From: Chitinolyticbacter meiyuanensis
GTDB lineage: Bacteria; Pseudomonadota; Gammaproteobacteria; Burkholderiales; Chitinibacteraceae
Direction of reading: 5' to 3'
Assembly (NCBI RefSeq): GCF_008033135.1
Contig: NZ_CP041335.1
Location: forward strand, 2,299,925-2,363,924
Length of the DNA: 64,000 nt
A model generated the notes under the pieces. The model was not told where the DNA came from, searched no databases, and saw nothing but the letters and a program-made list of their open reading frames with translations. Both the position numbers and the translations under genes were made by a program. Below are positions 46,208 through 54,273 of the stretch, in pieces (the stretch's first letter is position 1; the number at the start of each line of letters is the position of its first letter).

Positions 46208-47661
46208 ACGAGAGCTGGGTCGCCTACTGGTCCGGTCGGCCACTGCCTTCGCTGAAGCAAACCCGCGACAAACTGCAGCCGCTGATGCGGCGTCCGGAGC
46301 GCACCAGCCCGGCTGATGTGGCCGAGATCGTGTTGCGCGATCCGCTGTTGACCGCGCAGGTGCTGCGAGCCGCTAACCAGCGCGTGCGCTCGGGTTTGGC
46401 TGCGGACGTGGTCTCGGTGGAGTCCGCGGTGATGCTGTTCGGTGTCGCGCCGTTCTTCGAGCGCTTCTGCCGCGGACCCACGGTGGATGAGCTGATGGCA
46501 GGCGATGCTGCGCGCCTGGATGCCTTCCGCGCCACCGTGCTCGAAATCCGTTTCGCCGCGAGGCTGGCGCGGGATTATGCCTACCGCCGCTTCGATGCCC
46601 GGCTCGATGAGGTCTATATTGCCGCGCTGCTGCAGGGTGTACCGCGGCTTCTGGCATTGGTCGCGACACAGGATCCTGCAGCACCGGCACCAGTCAGCCA
46701 GGCGACCGATTTGCTGGCCAGCTGGAAGTTGCCCGAGGTAGTCATCGCGCTGACTCGTGAGGATGGCGAGGCACAGCCTCGCTTGACCTTGCAGCTGGCA
46801 GCGTTGCGACTGGCGCAGGTGCTGGGGCAGGGCTGGTGGCAACCGGAGGTGCAGCGCGAGCTCAAGCTGATCGCTCCGGTGCTGCAATGCGAGGAAGGCG
46901 CTGCCTGGGATGTGGCCACGGGGCTGATGTTGGGATTCGCCCGGCGTGAATACACCGGTGAGCCGGCTTCTCCGCCTGCCCGGTGGTTGCCCATGCTGCC
47001 AGGCCCCTGGCCCAAGCCGCCTGCGCCGAAGGCCGTGCAGCCGCTCACTGCGGCTGTTGCTGCGCCGAAGAGCGCTCAAACAGCACCTGCTTCGGCCAGT
47101 GCTTCTGTGCCCGCCTCCCCGCGTGCAAGCGTTGCGGCGCCGCCAGCAGCGCTCAACGTCATGGCCGAGCGCCTGCGTGCATTGCAGCAAGCCGGGCGCG
47201 AACGGGCTGCTGCCAACCACATCATGTCGCTGGCGGTGCGTGCGCTGGCCGATGGTCTTGCCATGCGCCGCATCATGCTTGCATTGCTCACGCCCGACGG
47301 CAGCGTGCTGCGCGCCCGTTTTTGCCACGGCGCGGCAGAGGCTGACCCCTTGCGCAATCTGGCGCTGCCGTTAGGGGTGCCCAGCCTGTTCTCGCGCCTG
47401 CTCGAGCGTCCGCAATGCGTGCGCGTCGACGTTCCCTATCGCGGCGAGATCAAATCGCTGCTCCCCACGGATCTGGTGCGACAGATCGGCGACGGGGCAT
47501 TCTGTGCGATGTCGCTGTTCGTGCACGACAAGCCGCTGGGCATTCTCTACGCCGACCGTGCCCACAAGCTGGACGAGGCTGAATACCACCAGTTGCGGCA
47601 GCTGTGCCAGCTTACTTCGGCAGCATTAGCAGCTGGTGCCGTCAGCTCAGGTGGGGGCTGA
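46195..47661 (+). CDS. HDOD-GAF signalling protein
   Basis: A 488-residue cytoplasmic protein. The N-terminal HDOD domain (about 1-240) shows VAEIVLRDPLLTAQVLRAAN and the SAVMLFG helix; HDOD is an HD-related domain without the metal-binding HD pair and is used as a signalling or scaffold module. A Pro/Ala/Ser linker (about 255-320) leads to a C-terminal GAF-like domain (about 330-480; HIMSLAVRALADGLAMRRIMLALL, then MSLFVHDKPLGILYADR). It is co-transcribed with motAB and the methyltransferase, so a role in motility or surface-state signalling is plausible but not shown. Confidence 0.82.
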   Translation: MATLNESWVAYWSGRPLPSLKQTRDKLQPLMRRPERTSPADVAEIVLRDPLLTAQVLRAANQRVRSGLAADVVSVESAVMLFGVAPFFERFCRGPTVDELMAGDAARLDAFRATVLEIRFAARLARDYAYRRFDARLDEVYIAALLQGVPRLLALVATQDPAAPAPVSQATDLLASWKLPEVVIALTREDGEAQPRLTLQLAALRLAQVLGQGWWQPEVQRELKLIAPVLQCEEGAAWDVATGLMLGFARREYTGEPASPPARWLPMLPGPWPKPPAPKAVQPLTAAVAAPKSAQTAPASASASVPASPRASVAAPPAALNVMAERLRALQQAGRERAAANHIMSLAVRALADGLAMRRIMLALLTPDGSVLRARFCHGAAEADPLRNLALPLGVPSLFSRLLERPQCVRVDVPYRGEIKSLLPTDLVRQIGDGAFCAMSLFVHDKPLGILYADRAHKLDEAEYHQLRQLCQLTSAALAAGAVSSGGG

Positions 47662-47669
47662 CGGACGGC

Positions 47670-50600
47670 TCAATGGAAATCCCGGCTGCGGGTATCGAGC
47701 CGGCCCAGCAGGTGGCTGAGGTTGACGAGCCGCTTGGCCAGCAGGTGCACCACGCGGCCTTCTCGCTGCACCACGCCATAGACAGCCATCAGCCGTGAGG
47801 TCAGCAATTCGCGGCGCTGGGTGTCGGCGAGGCTGCGCCAGACGATGACATTGACGTTGCCGGTTTCGTCCTCCAGCGTGACGAAAGTCACCCCGCTGGC
47901 CGTGCCCGGCCGTTGGCGCCCTACGACAATGCCGCAGGCGCGGGCAATGCGGCCATCCGGACAGGCGCGGATCTCGGCGGCGGTGAGCAGGCGCTGCGCA
48001 GCCAGTCGCTCACGCAGCAAGGTAAGCGGGTGGGGTGCCAGGGTCAGCCCCATGCTGCGGTAGTCGGCCACCAGATCATCACCCACGCTTGGGGCGAGCA
48101 GCGTGGCTGGGGCCATGTCGCTGCCGGTATGCCCCAGGTCGCCAGGGGTGACAAGGCCGGCGACCTGCCAGTGCGCTGCACGGCGGTGGCCGGCCAGGCG
48201 GGAGAGCGCACCAGCATCGGTCAGGGCATTGAGCGCGTGCGAGTCGAGCTGAACGCGCTGTTGCACGTCATCCAGCGATTCATAGCCGGTCGCAGGTCGT
48301 GCCGTGGCCAGCGCGGTTGCTGCTGCAACAGATAGCCCACGGATCCGGTTGAAACCCAGGCGGACGGCAGATTGGCCGGCGGCATTGGATTCCAGCGTGC
48401 TTTCCCAATCACTGACCTGCACATCGACCGGCCGGACCTCCACACCGTGGCGATGCGCATCCTGGATCAGCTGCGAGGCGGAATAAAACCCCATGGGCAG
48501 CGCATTGAGCAGGCCGCAGAGAAAGGCCGCCGGTTCAAAGCGTTTGAGCCAGGCCGAGATGTACACCAGGATGGCGAAGCTGGCTGCATGCGATTCGGGG
48601 AAGCCGTATTCGGAGAAACCCGCGATCTGCTGCAGGATGCGATCGGCGAATGCGCCCTCATAACCGTTGCCGACCAAGCCATCGCGCAGCTTCTGCTTGT
48701 AGTGCTCCAGCGTGCCCTTGCGGCGCCAGGAGGCCATCGAGCGGCGTAGGTCATCGGCTTGGCCTTGCGTGAAGCCGGCCGCGACCACAGCCAGCTGCAT
48801 CACCTGTTCCTGGAAAATCGGCACGCCGTGGGTGCGCTCCAGCACGGCGGCCACTTCCGGAGTCATCGGCTCGACAGGCTCTTCACCGTTGCGCCGGCGT
48901 AGATAGGGATGGACCATGTCGCCCTGGATCGGCCCTGGCCGCACGATGGCGACTTCGATGACCAGATCGTAGAAACGTTGCGGCTTGAGCCTGGGCAGCA
49001 TGCTCATCTGCGCGCGTGATTCCACCTGGAACACTCCGATCGAATCGCCGCGGGAGAGCATCTGGTAGACCTCGGGGATGTCGCGCGGTACGTCCTGCAT
49101 GGTGGCGGGCCTGCCGGGCTGCGCCGACAGCAGCGCCAGCGTGCGGCGGATGGCAGACAGCATGCCCAGCGCCAGCACATCGACCTTCAAGAGCCCCAGC
49201 GCTTCCAGATCGTCCTTGTCCCACTGGATCACCGTGCGATCCTTCATGGCTGCGTTTTCGATCGGCACCAGCCGGGCCAGCGGACCGGCGCTGATCACGA
49301 AGCCCCCCACATGCTGGGACAGATGGCGCGGAAATCGCCGCAGTTCGCGGGTGAGTGCCAGCAGCAGCTCTACCTGGCGGTTGGCCGGATCGAGGCCCAC
49401 TTCGATCATGCGCTGGGCCAGCTGCTCCGGGCTGTCCCACCAGGCCAGATTGCCGCCCAGCCGTTCCAGCTGGTCTTCGGCAAATCCCAGCGCCCGGCCC
49501 ACATCGCGCAAGGCGCTGCGGGTGCGGTAGGTGATGACGGTGGCGGCTAGGGCAGCACGGTCGCGGCCGTACTTGTTGAACACGTACTGGATGACTTCTT
49601 CACGCCGGTCGTGCTCGAAGTCGACGTCGATATCGGGCGGCTCGCCCCGCTCCTCCGAAATAAAGCGCCCGAACAGCAGGTGGCTGTCTTCCGGCCGGAC
49701 CTCGGTGATGCCAAGCGCGTAGCAGACGGCGGAATTGGCTGCTGAGCCCCGGCCCTGGCACAGGATGTCTTTGCTTCGGGCAAAGCGGACGATGTCGTGC
49801 ACGGTGAGAAAGAAGGCCTCGTAGCGAAGCCGGCCGATGATGGCGAGCTCTTCAGCGATCTGCGGGTGCACGCTTGCTGGTGTGCCCTGCGGATAGCGTA
49901 TTTTCAGCCCTTCCTCCGTCAGTGCGGCAAGGTGCTCGGTGGCGGTCATCCCTGCGGGCACCAGCTCCTCCGGGTATTCGTAGCGGATTTCCTTCAAATT
50001 GAAATTGCAGCGCGCGGCGATGCGCTCGGTCTCCGCCAGCAGCTCGGCCGGATAGATGCGGGCCAGACGGGCGCGGGCACGCAGGTGGCGCTCGCCGTTG
50101 GGAAACAGGGCCAGGCCACAGCGGGCCACCGGCTGGCCAAGCCGGATCGCGGTCAGCACATCCTGCAGCGCACGGCGAGAGCGGACATGCATATGCACAT
50201 CGCCGCTGGCGACCAGGGGCAGGCCGCATTGCTGGCCCAGCCACCGGCATTGCGCCAGCCAGGTATCGTCCGCCGGACCGTGCAGCAGCGTCACCGCCAG
50301 CCAGGCACGATCGTCGAACAGTTGCGCCAACCAGCGGCCCTCATCCGGACCGGTGGCCTCGGTGGGCAGCCACAGCGCGAGCAGGCGGCGGGCATGTGCG
50401 GCCAGGTCGTCGCGATCCAGCCGATAGCTGCCTTTGCTCGCATTGCGCCGGCCGACGGTGATCAACTCGGCCAGGTCGCCATAGGCCAACCGGTCGGGCG
50501 CCAGCAGCAAGAGCTTGAGTCCGCAGGTCAGCGTGAATTCGCTTCCCACCAGCAGCTTGAGCCCGAATTTCTCGGCGCGCATGTGCGCACGAACGATGCC

Positions 50601-50759
50601 GGCGAGCGAGCATTCGTCGGTGATGGCCAGGGCGCTGTAGCCCAGTGCGCTGGCCCGCTCGACCAGTTCCTCGGCGTGTGAAGCGCCACGCTGGAAGGAG
50701 AAATTGGATAGGCAATGCAGCTCGGCATAGCCGGGCAGGATCGGGCCGGGTGAGGTCAT
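47670..50759 (-). CDS. dnaE2: error-prone DNA polymerase DnaE2
   Basis: A 1029-residue C-family polymerase of the mutagenesis type. The N-terminal PHP domain opens PGYAELHCLSNFSFQRGASH; the palm has CQGRGSAANSAVCYALGI and PDIDVDFEHDRRE with two catalytic aspartates; KVDVLALGML gives the third. A helix-hairpin-helix and an OB-fold (ACGIVVGRQRPGTASGVTFVTLEDE) follow. DnaE2 extends past lesions with ImuA and ImuB in the SOS response. The start at 50759 overlaps the imuB stop by four bases; the frame stays open 20 codons upstream inside imuB. Confidence 0.97.
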   Translation of the reverse strand: MTSPGPILPGYAELHCLSNFSFQRGASHAEELVERASALGYSALAITDECSLAGIVRAHMRAEKFGLKLLVGSEFTLTCGLKLLLLAPDRLAYGDLAELITVGRRNASKGSYRLDRDDLAAHARRLLALWLPTEATGPDEGRWLAQLFDDRAWLAVTLLHGPADDTWLAQCRWLGQQCGLPLVASGDVHMHVRSRRALQDVLTAIRLGQPVARCGLALFPNGERHLRARARLARIYPAELLAETERIAARCNFNLKEIRYEYPEELVPAGMTATEHLAALTEEGLKIRYPQGTPASVHPQIAEELAIIGRLRYEAFFLTVHDIVRFARSKDILCQGRGSAANSAVCYALGITEVRPEDSHLLFGRFISEERGEPPDIDVDFEHDRREEVIQYVFNKYGRDRAALAATVITYRTRSALRDVGRALGFAEDQLERLGGNLAWWDSPEQLAQRMIEVGLDPANRQVELLLALTRELRRFPRHLSQHVGGFVISAGPLARLVPIENAAMKDRTVIQWDKDDLEALGLLKVDVLALGMLSAIRRTLALLSAQPGRPATMQDVPRDIPEVYQMLSRGDSIGVFQVESRAQMSMLPRLKPQRFYDLVIEVAIVRPGPIQGDMVHPYLRRRNGEEPVEPMTPEVAAVLERTHGVPIFQEQVMQLAVVAAGFTQGQADDLRRSMASWRRKGTLEHYKQKLRDGLVGNGYEGAFADRILQQIAGFSEYGFPESHAASFAILVYISAWLKRFEPAAFLCGLLNALPMGFYSASQLIQDAHRHGVEVRPVDVQVSDWESTLESNAAGQSAVRLGFNRIRGLSVAAATALATARPATGYESLDDVQQRVQLDSHALNALTDAGALSRLAGHRRAAHWQVAGLVTPGDLGHTGSDMAPATLLAPSVGDDLVADYRSMGLTLAPHPLTLLRERLAAQRLLTAAEIRACPDGRIARACGIVVGRQRPGTASGVTFVTLEDETGNVNVIVWRSLADTQRRELLTSRLMAVYGVVQREGRVVHLLAKRLVNLSHLLGRLDTRSRDFH

Positions 50760-52192
50760 CCGAACACCCCGTGCAGCCACCAGCTCTGGTCGACACGGTT
50801 GCGGAATACCCAGTAGCACCTGCCATCGGGGGCCGTGGCAATGTAGTAGTCGCGGGCAATCGGGTCGTCATCCCACCAGCCGGCTTCGATCCGCTCGGGC
50901 AGGCTGACGAGCCGCAGCGCACCGTTTTGCCAGGGATGGCCATCGCGCTCCGGCAAAGACTGGGGTTGCGGCAACAGCCAGCCGGGCCGCAAGCCCACCA
51001 CCAGCGCCGGGCTACGCTGGCCTGGGGTCACAGTCGCGCTCGCATGCTCGGGCCGGTGGTCGGACGCAGTGGCGAGCCCGATCACAGCTTCGGCCCCCAG
51101 CCGAGCCGTCAGCCGGGCCAGCAGCAGCGTGATGTCGCCCCCGCTGGCATGGCCGAACAGGTCGCGGGCTTCGCCCGACAGCGGGTGCAGGTTGTCCGCA
51201 ATCAGCCCGACCGATGTAGCCGGCGCCGCCAAGCGATAATGGACGACCTTTTCGCGCAGCACCTCCTGCCAAGCCGAGGCGGAGCAGCTGGTGTGGCCCA
51301 TGCCGACCGTCAGCGTCGTCGGTGCCAGTTCCTCGTGGGTGAAGCGAAAACGCAGCTGTTGCACGCCCAGGCCCCGCCCGGAGAGGAAGGCTGCCAGACC
51401 ATCGAGCAGCCGGCGGGCCAGCTTGAGGAAAACGTCGACGGTTTCCACTGGCCAGTCGAGATCGATGGTGCGCTGGTAGTGATCAGGCGCCACATGCAGC
51501 GCACGTGGGTCTGGCTCGGCACCCAGGGCCTGGGCCAGCTGCCGAGCCAGATCGGTACCGAAGCGGCGGTTGAGGCCGGCGCGTGGCAGCGCCAGCAACT
51601 GCGCCAGCGTGCTGATGCCCAGTTGTTGCAGCAACTGGTGCGCACTGGGATCGAGCAGCAGCACGCTGGTGGGCAATGTGCCCAGACGGGTCGGCAGATC
51701 CGCAAGTCGCAGGACAGGCGTGGTCTCGGCCTGTTGTGCCAGCCAGGCTGCAGCCAATGCCGTGGGAGCAAGCGCGCTGCGCCAACCATATTCCTGCTGG
51801 GTCAGGCCTTGCTCGATCCGCGAGCGCAGTGCGACGAGGCCACCGAAATAGGTGAGACAACCGCCGATTTCCAGCAGCAAGGTGGCAGGCGGTGAGCAGA
51901 CCACGGTCGGGGTGAATTGCTGGGCCCAGGTGGCCAGGGCAGTCAGCGCTTCCTGCTCGCGATCGGGGCGGCGGCGATGGATGACGAGCTCGTTGACGAG
52001 GGCCAGTGCGGCCGAGAGTCTCATGCCCGGCTTCAGCCCCAGGCTGGCGGCCAGTGCATCCATCTGCTCCAGCCGTTCGCCGCGGCCGTGGCTGGCGACC
52101 ACGATGCGGGGGCGAACGGGGCCCTCAGGCAGCGCATCAGGCGGAAAGACGTTGAGCGCTAGGGTATGTAAGTGCAGGGCCAGCCAGAGCAT
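50756..52192 (-). CDS. imuB: ImuB, catalytically inactive Y-family polymerase homologue
   Basis: A 478-residue DinB-superfamily protein that bridges DnaE2, the beta clamp and ImuA at lesions. The Y-family fold is recognisable (LNVFPPDALPEGPVRPRIVVAS; GMRLSAALALV; a helix-hairpin region LLQQLGISTLAQLLALPRAGL), but the catalytic acidic residues of active polymerases are absent, as is usual for ImuB. The ATG at 52192 (MLWLALHL) has GAGGT six bases upstream; an earlier in-frame ATG at 52204 has none. It overlaps imuA. Confidence 0.95.
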   Translation of the reverse strand: MLWLALHLHTLALNVFPPDALPEGPVRPRIVVASHGRGERLEQMDALAASLGLKPGMRLSAALALVNELVIHRRRPDREQEALTALATWAQQFTPTVVCSPPATLLLEIGGCLTYFGGLVALRSRIEQGLTQQEYGWRSALAPTALAAAWLAQQAETTPVLRLADLPTRLGTLPTSVLLLDPSAHQLLQQLGISTLAQLLALPRAGLNRRFGTDLARQLAQALGAEPDPRALHVAPDHYQRTIDLDWPVETVDVFLKLARRLLDGLAAFLSGRGLGVQQLRFRFTHEELAPTTLTVGMGHTSCSASAWQEVLREKVVHYRLAAPATSVGLIADNLHPLSGEARDLFGHASGGDITLLLARLTARLGAEAVIGLATASDHRPEHASATVTPGQRSPALVVGLRPGWLLPQPQSLPERDGHPWQNGALRLVSLPERIEAGWWDDDPIARDYYIATAPDGRCYWVFRNRVDQSWWLHGVFG

Positions 52193-52826
52193 GGCGCACC
52201 TCAATGTCGGTCAGCAGCACGGGATGGGTCAGTGGCAGGCCGCGCCGCTTGAGGATGCGGACTTGCAGGCCACGCTGGCATGCATCGAGCGCCACACGCA
52301 GTGGAAAGGGCGAAGCTACGCCATCGCTGACGCCTTGGCGCAGCAGGAAGCCCGCCCCTTGGCCGCGCCGTGCCGCCAGTTGCAACCGGCGTGCGTGGCG
52401 GTCGTCCAGCCTGCCATGCCACCAGCCCAGTGCGGCGGCACAGTCAGGTTCTGCCAGCGTCTGCTCCAGGGCCCACAGCACGTCAGCCGGCGCCTGGGGG
52501 CGCACCCAGATCAGCCGCTCCGGTGCAATGCCGGCCTGGGCCCAGGCCGGTGCATACGGCGGCCAGGGCGGCGCCACCAGCACCACCCGGCCCCGGCTTT
52601 GGCGCAAGGCCGGCCACAATAGGCGCAACTCCCCCAGGCCAGGTACATGCAACAGCTCATTGATCTGGCCCAGCCCCCAGCCTCCACCCGGCAGTTCCGC
52701 ATCGAGTGCGACATGGCCGCTGGGCAGTACGGCTTGCGTGCTGCTGCCGCTGCCTCGCCAGATGGCGGGATGCTTGAGCACGTCTTGTAGCGAAGGAGAA
52801 GGGGAGAGAACAGGCATGTCGGTCAC
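52137..52826 (-). CDS. imuA: ImuA, SOS mutagenesis cassette protein
   Basis: A 229-residue RecA/SulA-like protein, first gene of imuA-imuB-dnaE2. It has the ImuA pattern: a short N-terminal helix, LPSGHVALDAELPGGGWGLGQINELLH matching the RecA core without a full Walker A, and a C-terminal CQRGLQVRILKRRGLPL. The start is either GTG at 52826 or ATG at 52817; neither has a strong ribosome site, and the predicted transcript leaves a very short leader. A long palindromic operator lies just upstream. Confidence 0.92.
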   Translation of the reverse strand: MTDMPVLSPSPSLQDVLKHPAIWRGSGSSTQAVLPSGHVALDAELPGGGWGLGQINELLHVPGLGELRLLWPALRQSRGRVVLVAPPWPPYAPAWAQAGIAPERLIWVRPQAPADVLWALEQTLAEPDCAAALGWWHGRLDDRHARRLQLAARRGQGAGFLLRQGVSDGVASPFPLRVALDACQRGLQVRILKRRGLPLTHPVLLTDIEVRHALAGPALTYPSAQRLSA

Positions 52827-52841
52827 CGGACAATGCCCTTA

Positions 52842-52867
52842 GATTATAGAACGATTGTTCTATAATC
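52842..52867 (-). promoter_or_regulatory. imu operator/promoter: 26-base palindrome with GAAC-N4-GTTC core
   Basis: Perfect 11-base arms GATTATAGAAC (52842-52852) and GTTCTATAATC (52857-52867) around 4 bases. The core GAAC-N4-GTTC resembles the LexA box of Gram-positive bacteria rather than the CTGT-N8-ACAG box usual in beta/gammaproteobacteria. On the minus strand a perfect TATAAT (plus ATTATA 52843-52848) is part of the downstream arm, so a bound repressor would cover the -10 of imuA-imuB-dnaE2. Confidence 0.75.
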
Positions 52868-52916
52868 AATTCGACAGGATGAAAGGCAGTACCTCGTTTA
52901 ACGGTGCCGGGTTGTG

Positions 52917-52943
52917 CATGGGCGGGCGTTATGCCCACCCATG
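52917..52943 (-). terminator. stem-loop after the DUF1615 gene
   Basis: CATGGGCGGGC (52917-52927) and GCCCACCCATG (52933-52943) pair over 11 positions with one wobble (G-T on the minus strand) and a 5-base loop. There is no T run, so it may be a weak or factor-assisted terminator. Confidence 0.4.
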
Positions 52944-52951
52944 ATGGTGCT

Positions 52952-54205
52952 TCAGGGCCTGCGTGACAGGCAGGTCTGATAGCGCCAGTCCACGCGCTTG
53001 GCGAACCATTCGGTGGTCAGCTTGCGGGTGATCTTGGGGCTGACGAGGCGGATCTGCGGCAGGGCGGCACGTGGCAGCGGCTTGCCGGCTGCGGCATCGG
53101 CGGCAGCGAACACACGCTTGTAGGTGTCGCTGGCGCCAAAGGCATTCATCTTCTCCTGCTCCAGATCGCGGCGGATCTGGGCTTTGCTCAGGTTGAGCCG
53201 GCCTGCCACGGTATAGAGCGCGGATTCGACGCTGCTGGTGCCGACCGGCCGGCCGGCCTGATAGCGCAACAAGTCGCCATCCTCGGTGAGTTCGCGGCCA
53301 GTCAGGCGCGATACTGCGCGCTGGAAGGCCACATTGCGGCTGGCATAGCGGCCGGCGTTGTAGTCGGCGAAGCGATAGATCATCGCGTCGTACGGCGCGG
53401 GGTAGTGCAGCAGGTTGGCAATGCCGAAGTAGGTGCCGCCGCGGCGGGTGAACACTTCCTGGCGAATGCTGCCGCGCCGCGGGTAAGGATAGGGCCACAC
53501 CCGGACATGGTTCTGGGCGAATTCGACACTGACCTGCATCGGGCCGCCGGTGCGGATCGGGTTGGCCATGTTGAGCGGCAGGCCCAGGTTGCGGGCTTCG
53601 CGCGCCATGTCCTCGAACAGGTCATTCATCTCGCGTTCGGTGCGCAGGTTGTCGATGCGCGCCTTGTAGCTCTGGCCGGTGGGCGAGGGCTTGAGCAGCG
53701 CCGTTTTCACCACGGACAGCGGCACATGGTAGCGACTGGCCTTGGCGTCGATGGCCTTCCAGACGATGCTGGGTAGGCCCGGCACCACCGGATCGCCCTG
53801 CCAGGTGGACTCCTGCTCGATGGTAGCGGCCGCGGCGCAGAACAGCTCGGCAGTGTAGGGCAGCTTGAGTGCGGTGAAGGCATCGAGGATATCGGCGCTC
53901 CAGCCGGCGCGATCCGGCATCTTGGCGGGCAGCAGCTGGTTCAGCAATGCCCGGCCCTGGGCTTCGGTCAGGCGCGGCTTGGTTGATGTCGCCGGTGGCG
54001 GGGTCGGCACGGTGGCTTCCACCGGTTCGCTGGCGGCCACGCTGCTGGCGTCGCTTGCCAGATCGTCGATGCTGGCTGGCATCGATGCGTTGGCTGCTTC
54101 GGAGGCGACGCTGGCTGTTGGAGTGGACGACGGCGGCGTCGTAGGGCTGGAGGTGGCGCAGGCAGCGAGCAACAGCGGGATCAGGGCAAGGCAGGAGCGC
54201 AGCAT
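52952..54205 (-). CDS. DUF1615 lipoprotein, probable lysozyme-like fold
   Basis: A 417-residue protein with signal peptide MLRSCLALIPLLLAAC ending in a lipobox, and a Ser/Thr/Ala/Pro-rich linker to about residue 75. The rest matches the DUF1615 family. Two segments recall lytic transglycosylases: AAATIEQESTW, with a glutamate in the position of the catalytic ES motif, and YRFADYNAGRYASRN, like the AYNAG motif. A peptidoglycan-cleaving or -binding role is inferred from these only. The start at 54205 opens the signal peptide; the frame stays open upstream, antisense-free but within the kinase gene, and is not used. Confidence 0.85.
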   Translation of the reverse strand: MLRSCLALIPLLLAACATSSPTTPPSSTPTASVASEAANASMPASIDDLASDASSVAASEPVEATVPTPPPATSTKPRLTEAQGRALLNQLLPAKMPDRAGWSADILDAFTALKLPYTAELFCAAAATIEQESTWQGDPVVPGLPSIVWKAIDAKASRYHVPLSVVKTALLKPSPTGQSYKARIDNLRTEREMNDLFEDMAREARNLGLPLNMANPIRTGGPMQVSVEFAQNHVRVWPYPYPRRGSIRQEVFTRRGGTYFGIANLLHYPAPYDAMIYRFADYNAGRYASRNVAFQRAVSRLTGRELTEDGDLLRYQAGRPVGTSSVESALYTVAGRLNLSKAQIRRDLEQEKMNAFGASDTYKRVFAAADAAAGKPLPRAALPQIRLVSPKITRKLTTEWFAKRVDWRYQTCLSRRP

Positions 54206-54273
54206 GGTGGACGTGGCACAGAGGGAAGCCAGCAAGCTTACAACTTTGGCGCTGCCGGGGTGCAACGGTTTGT

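Noticed and set aside
50645..51895. Long open frame opposite imuB and the start of dnaE2
   Set aside because: Antisense shadow in high-GC sequence; the opposite genes are certain.
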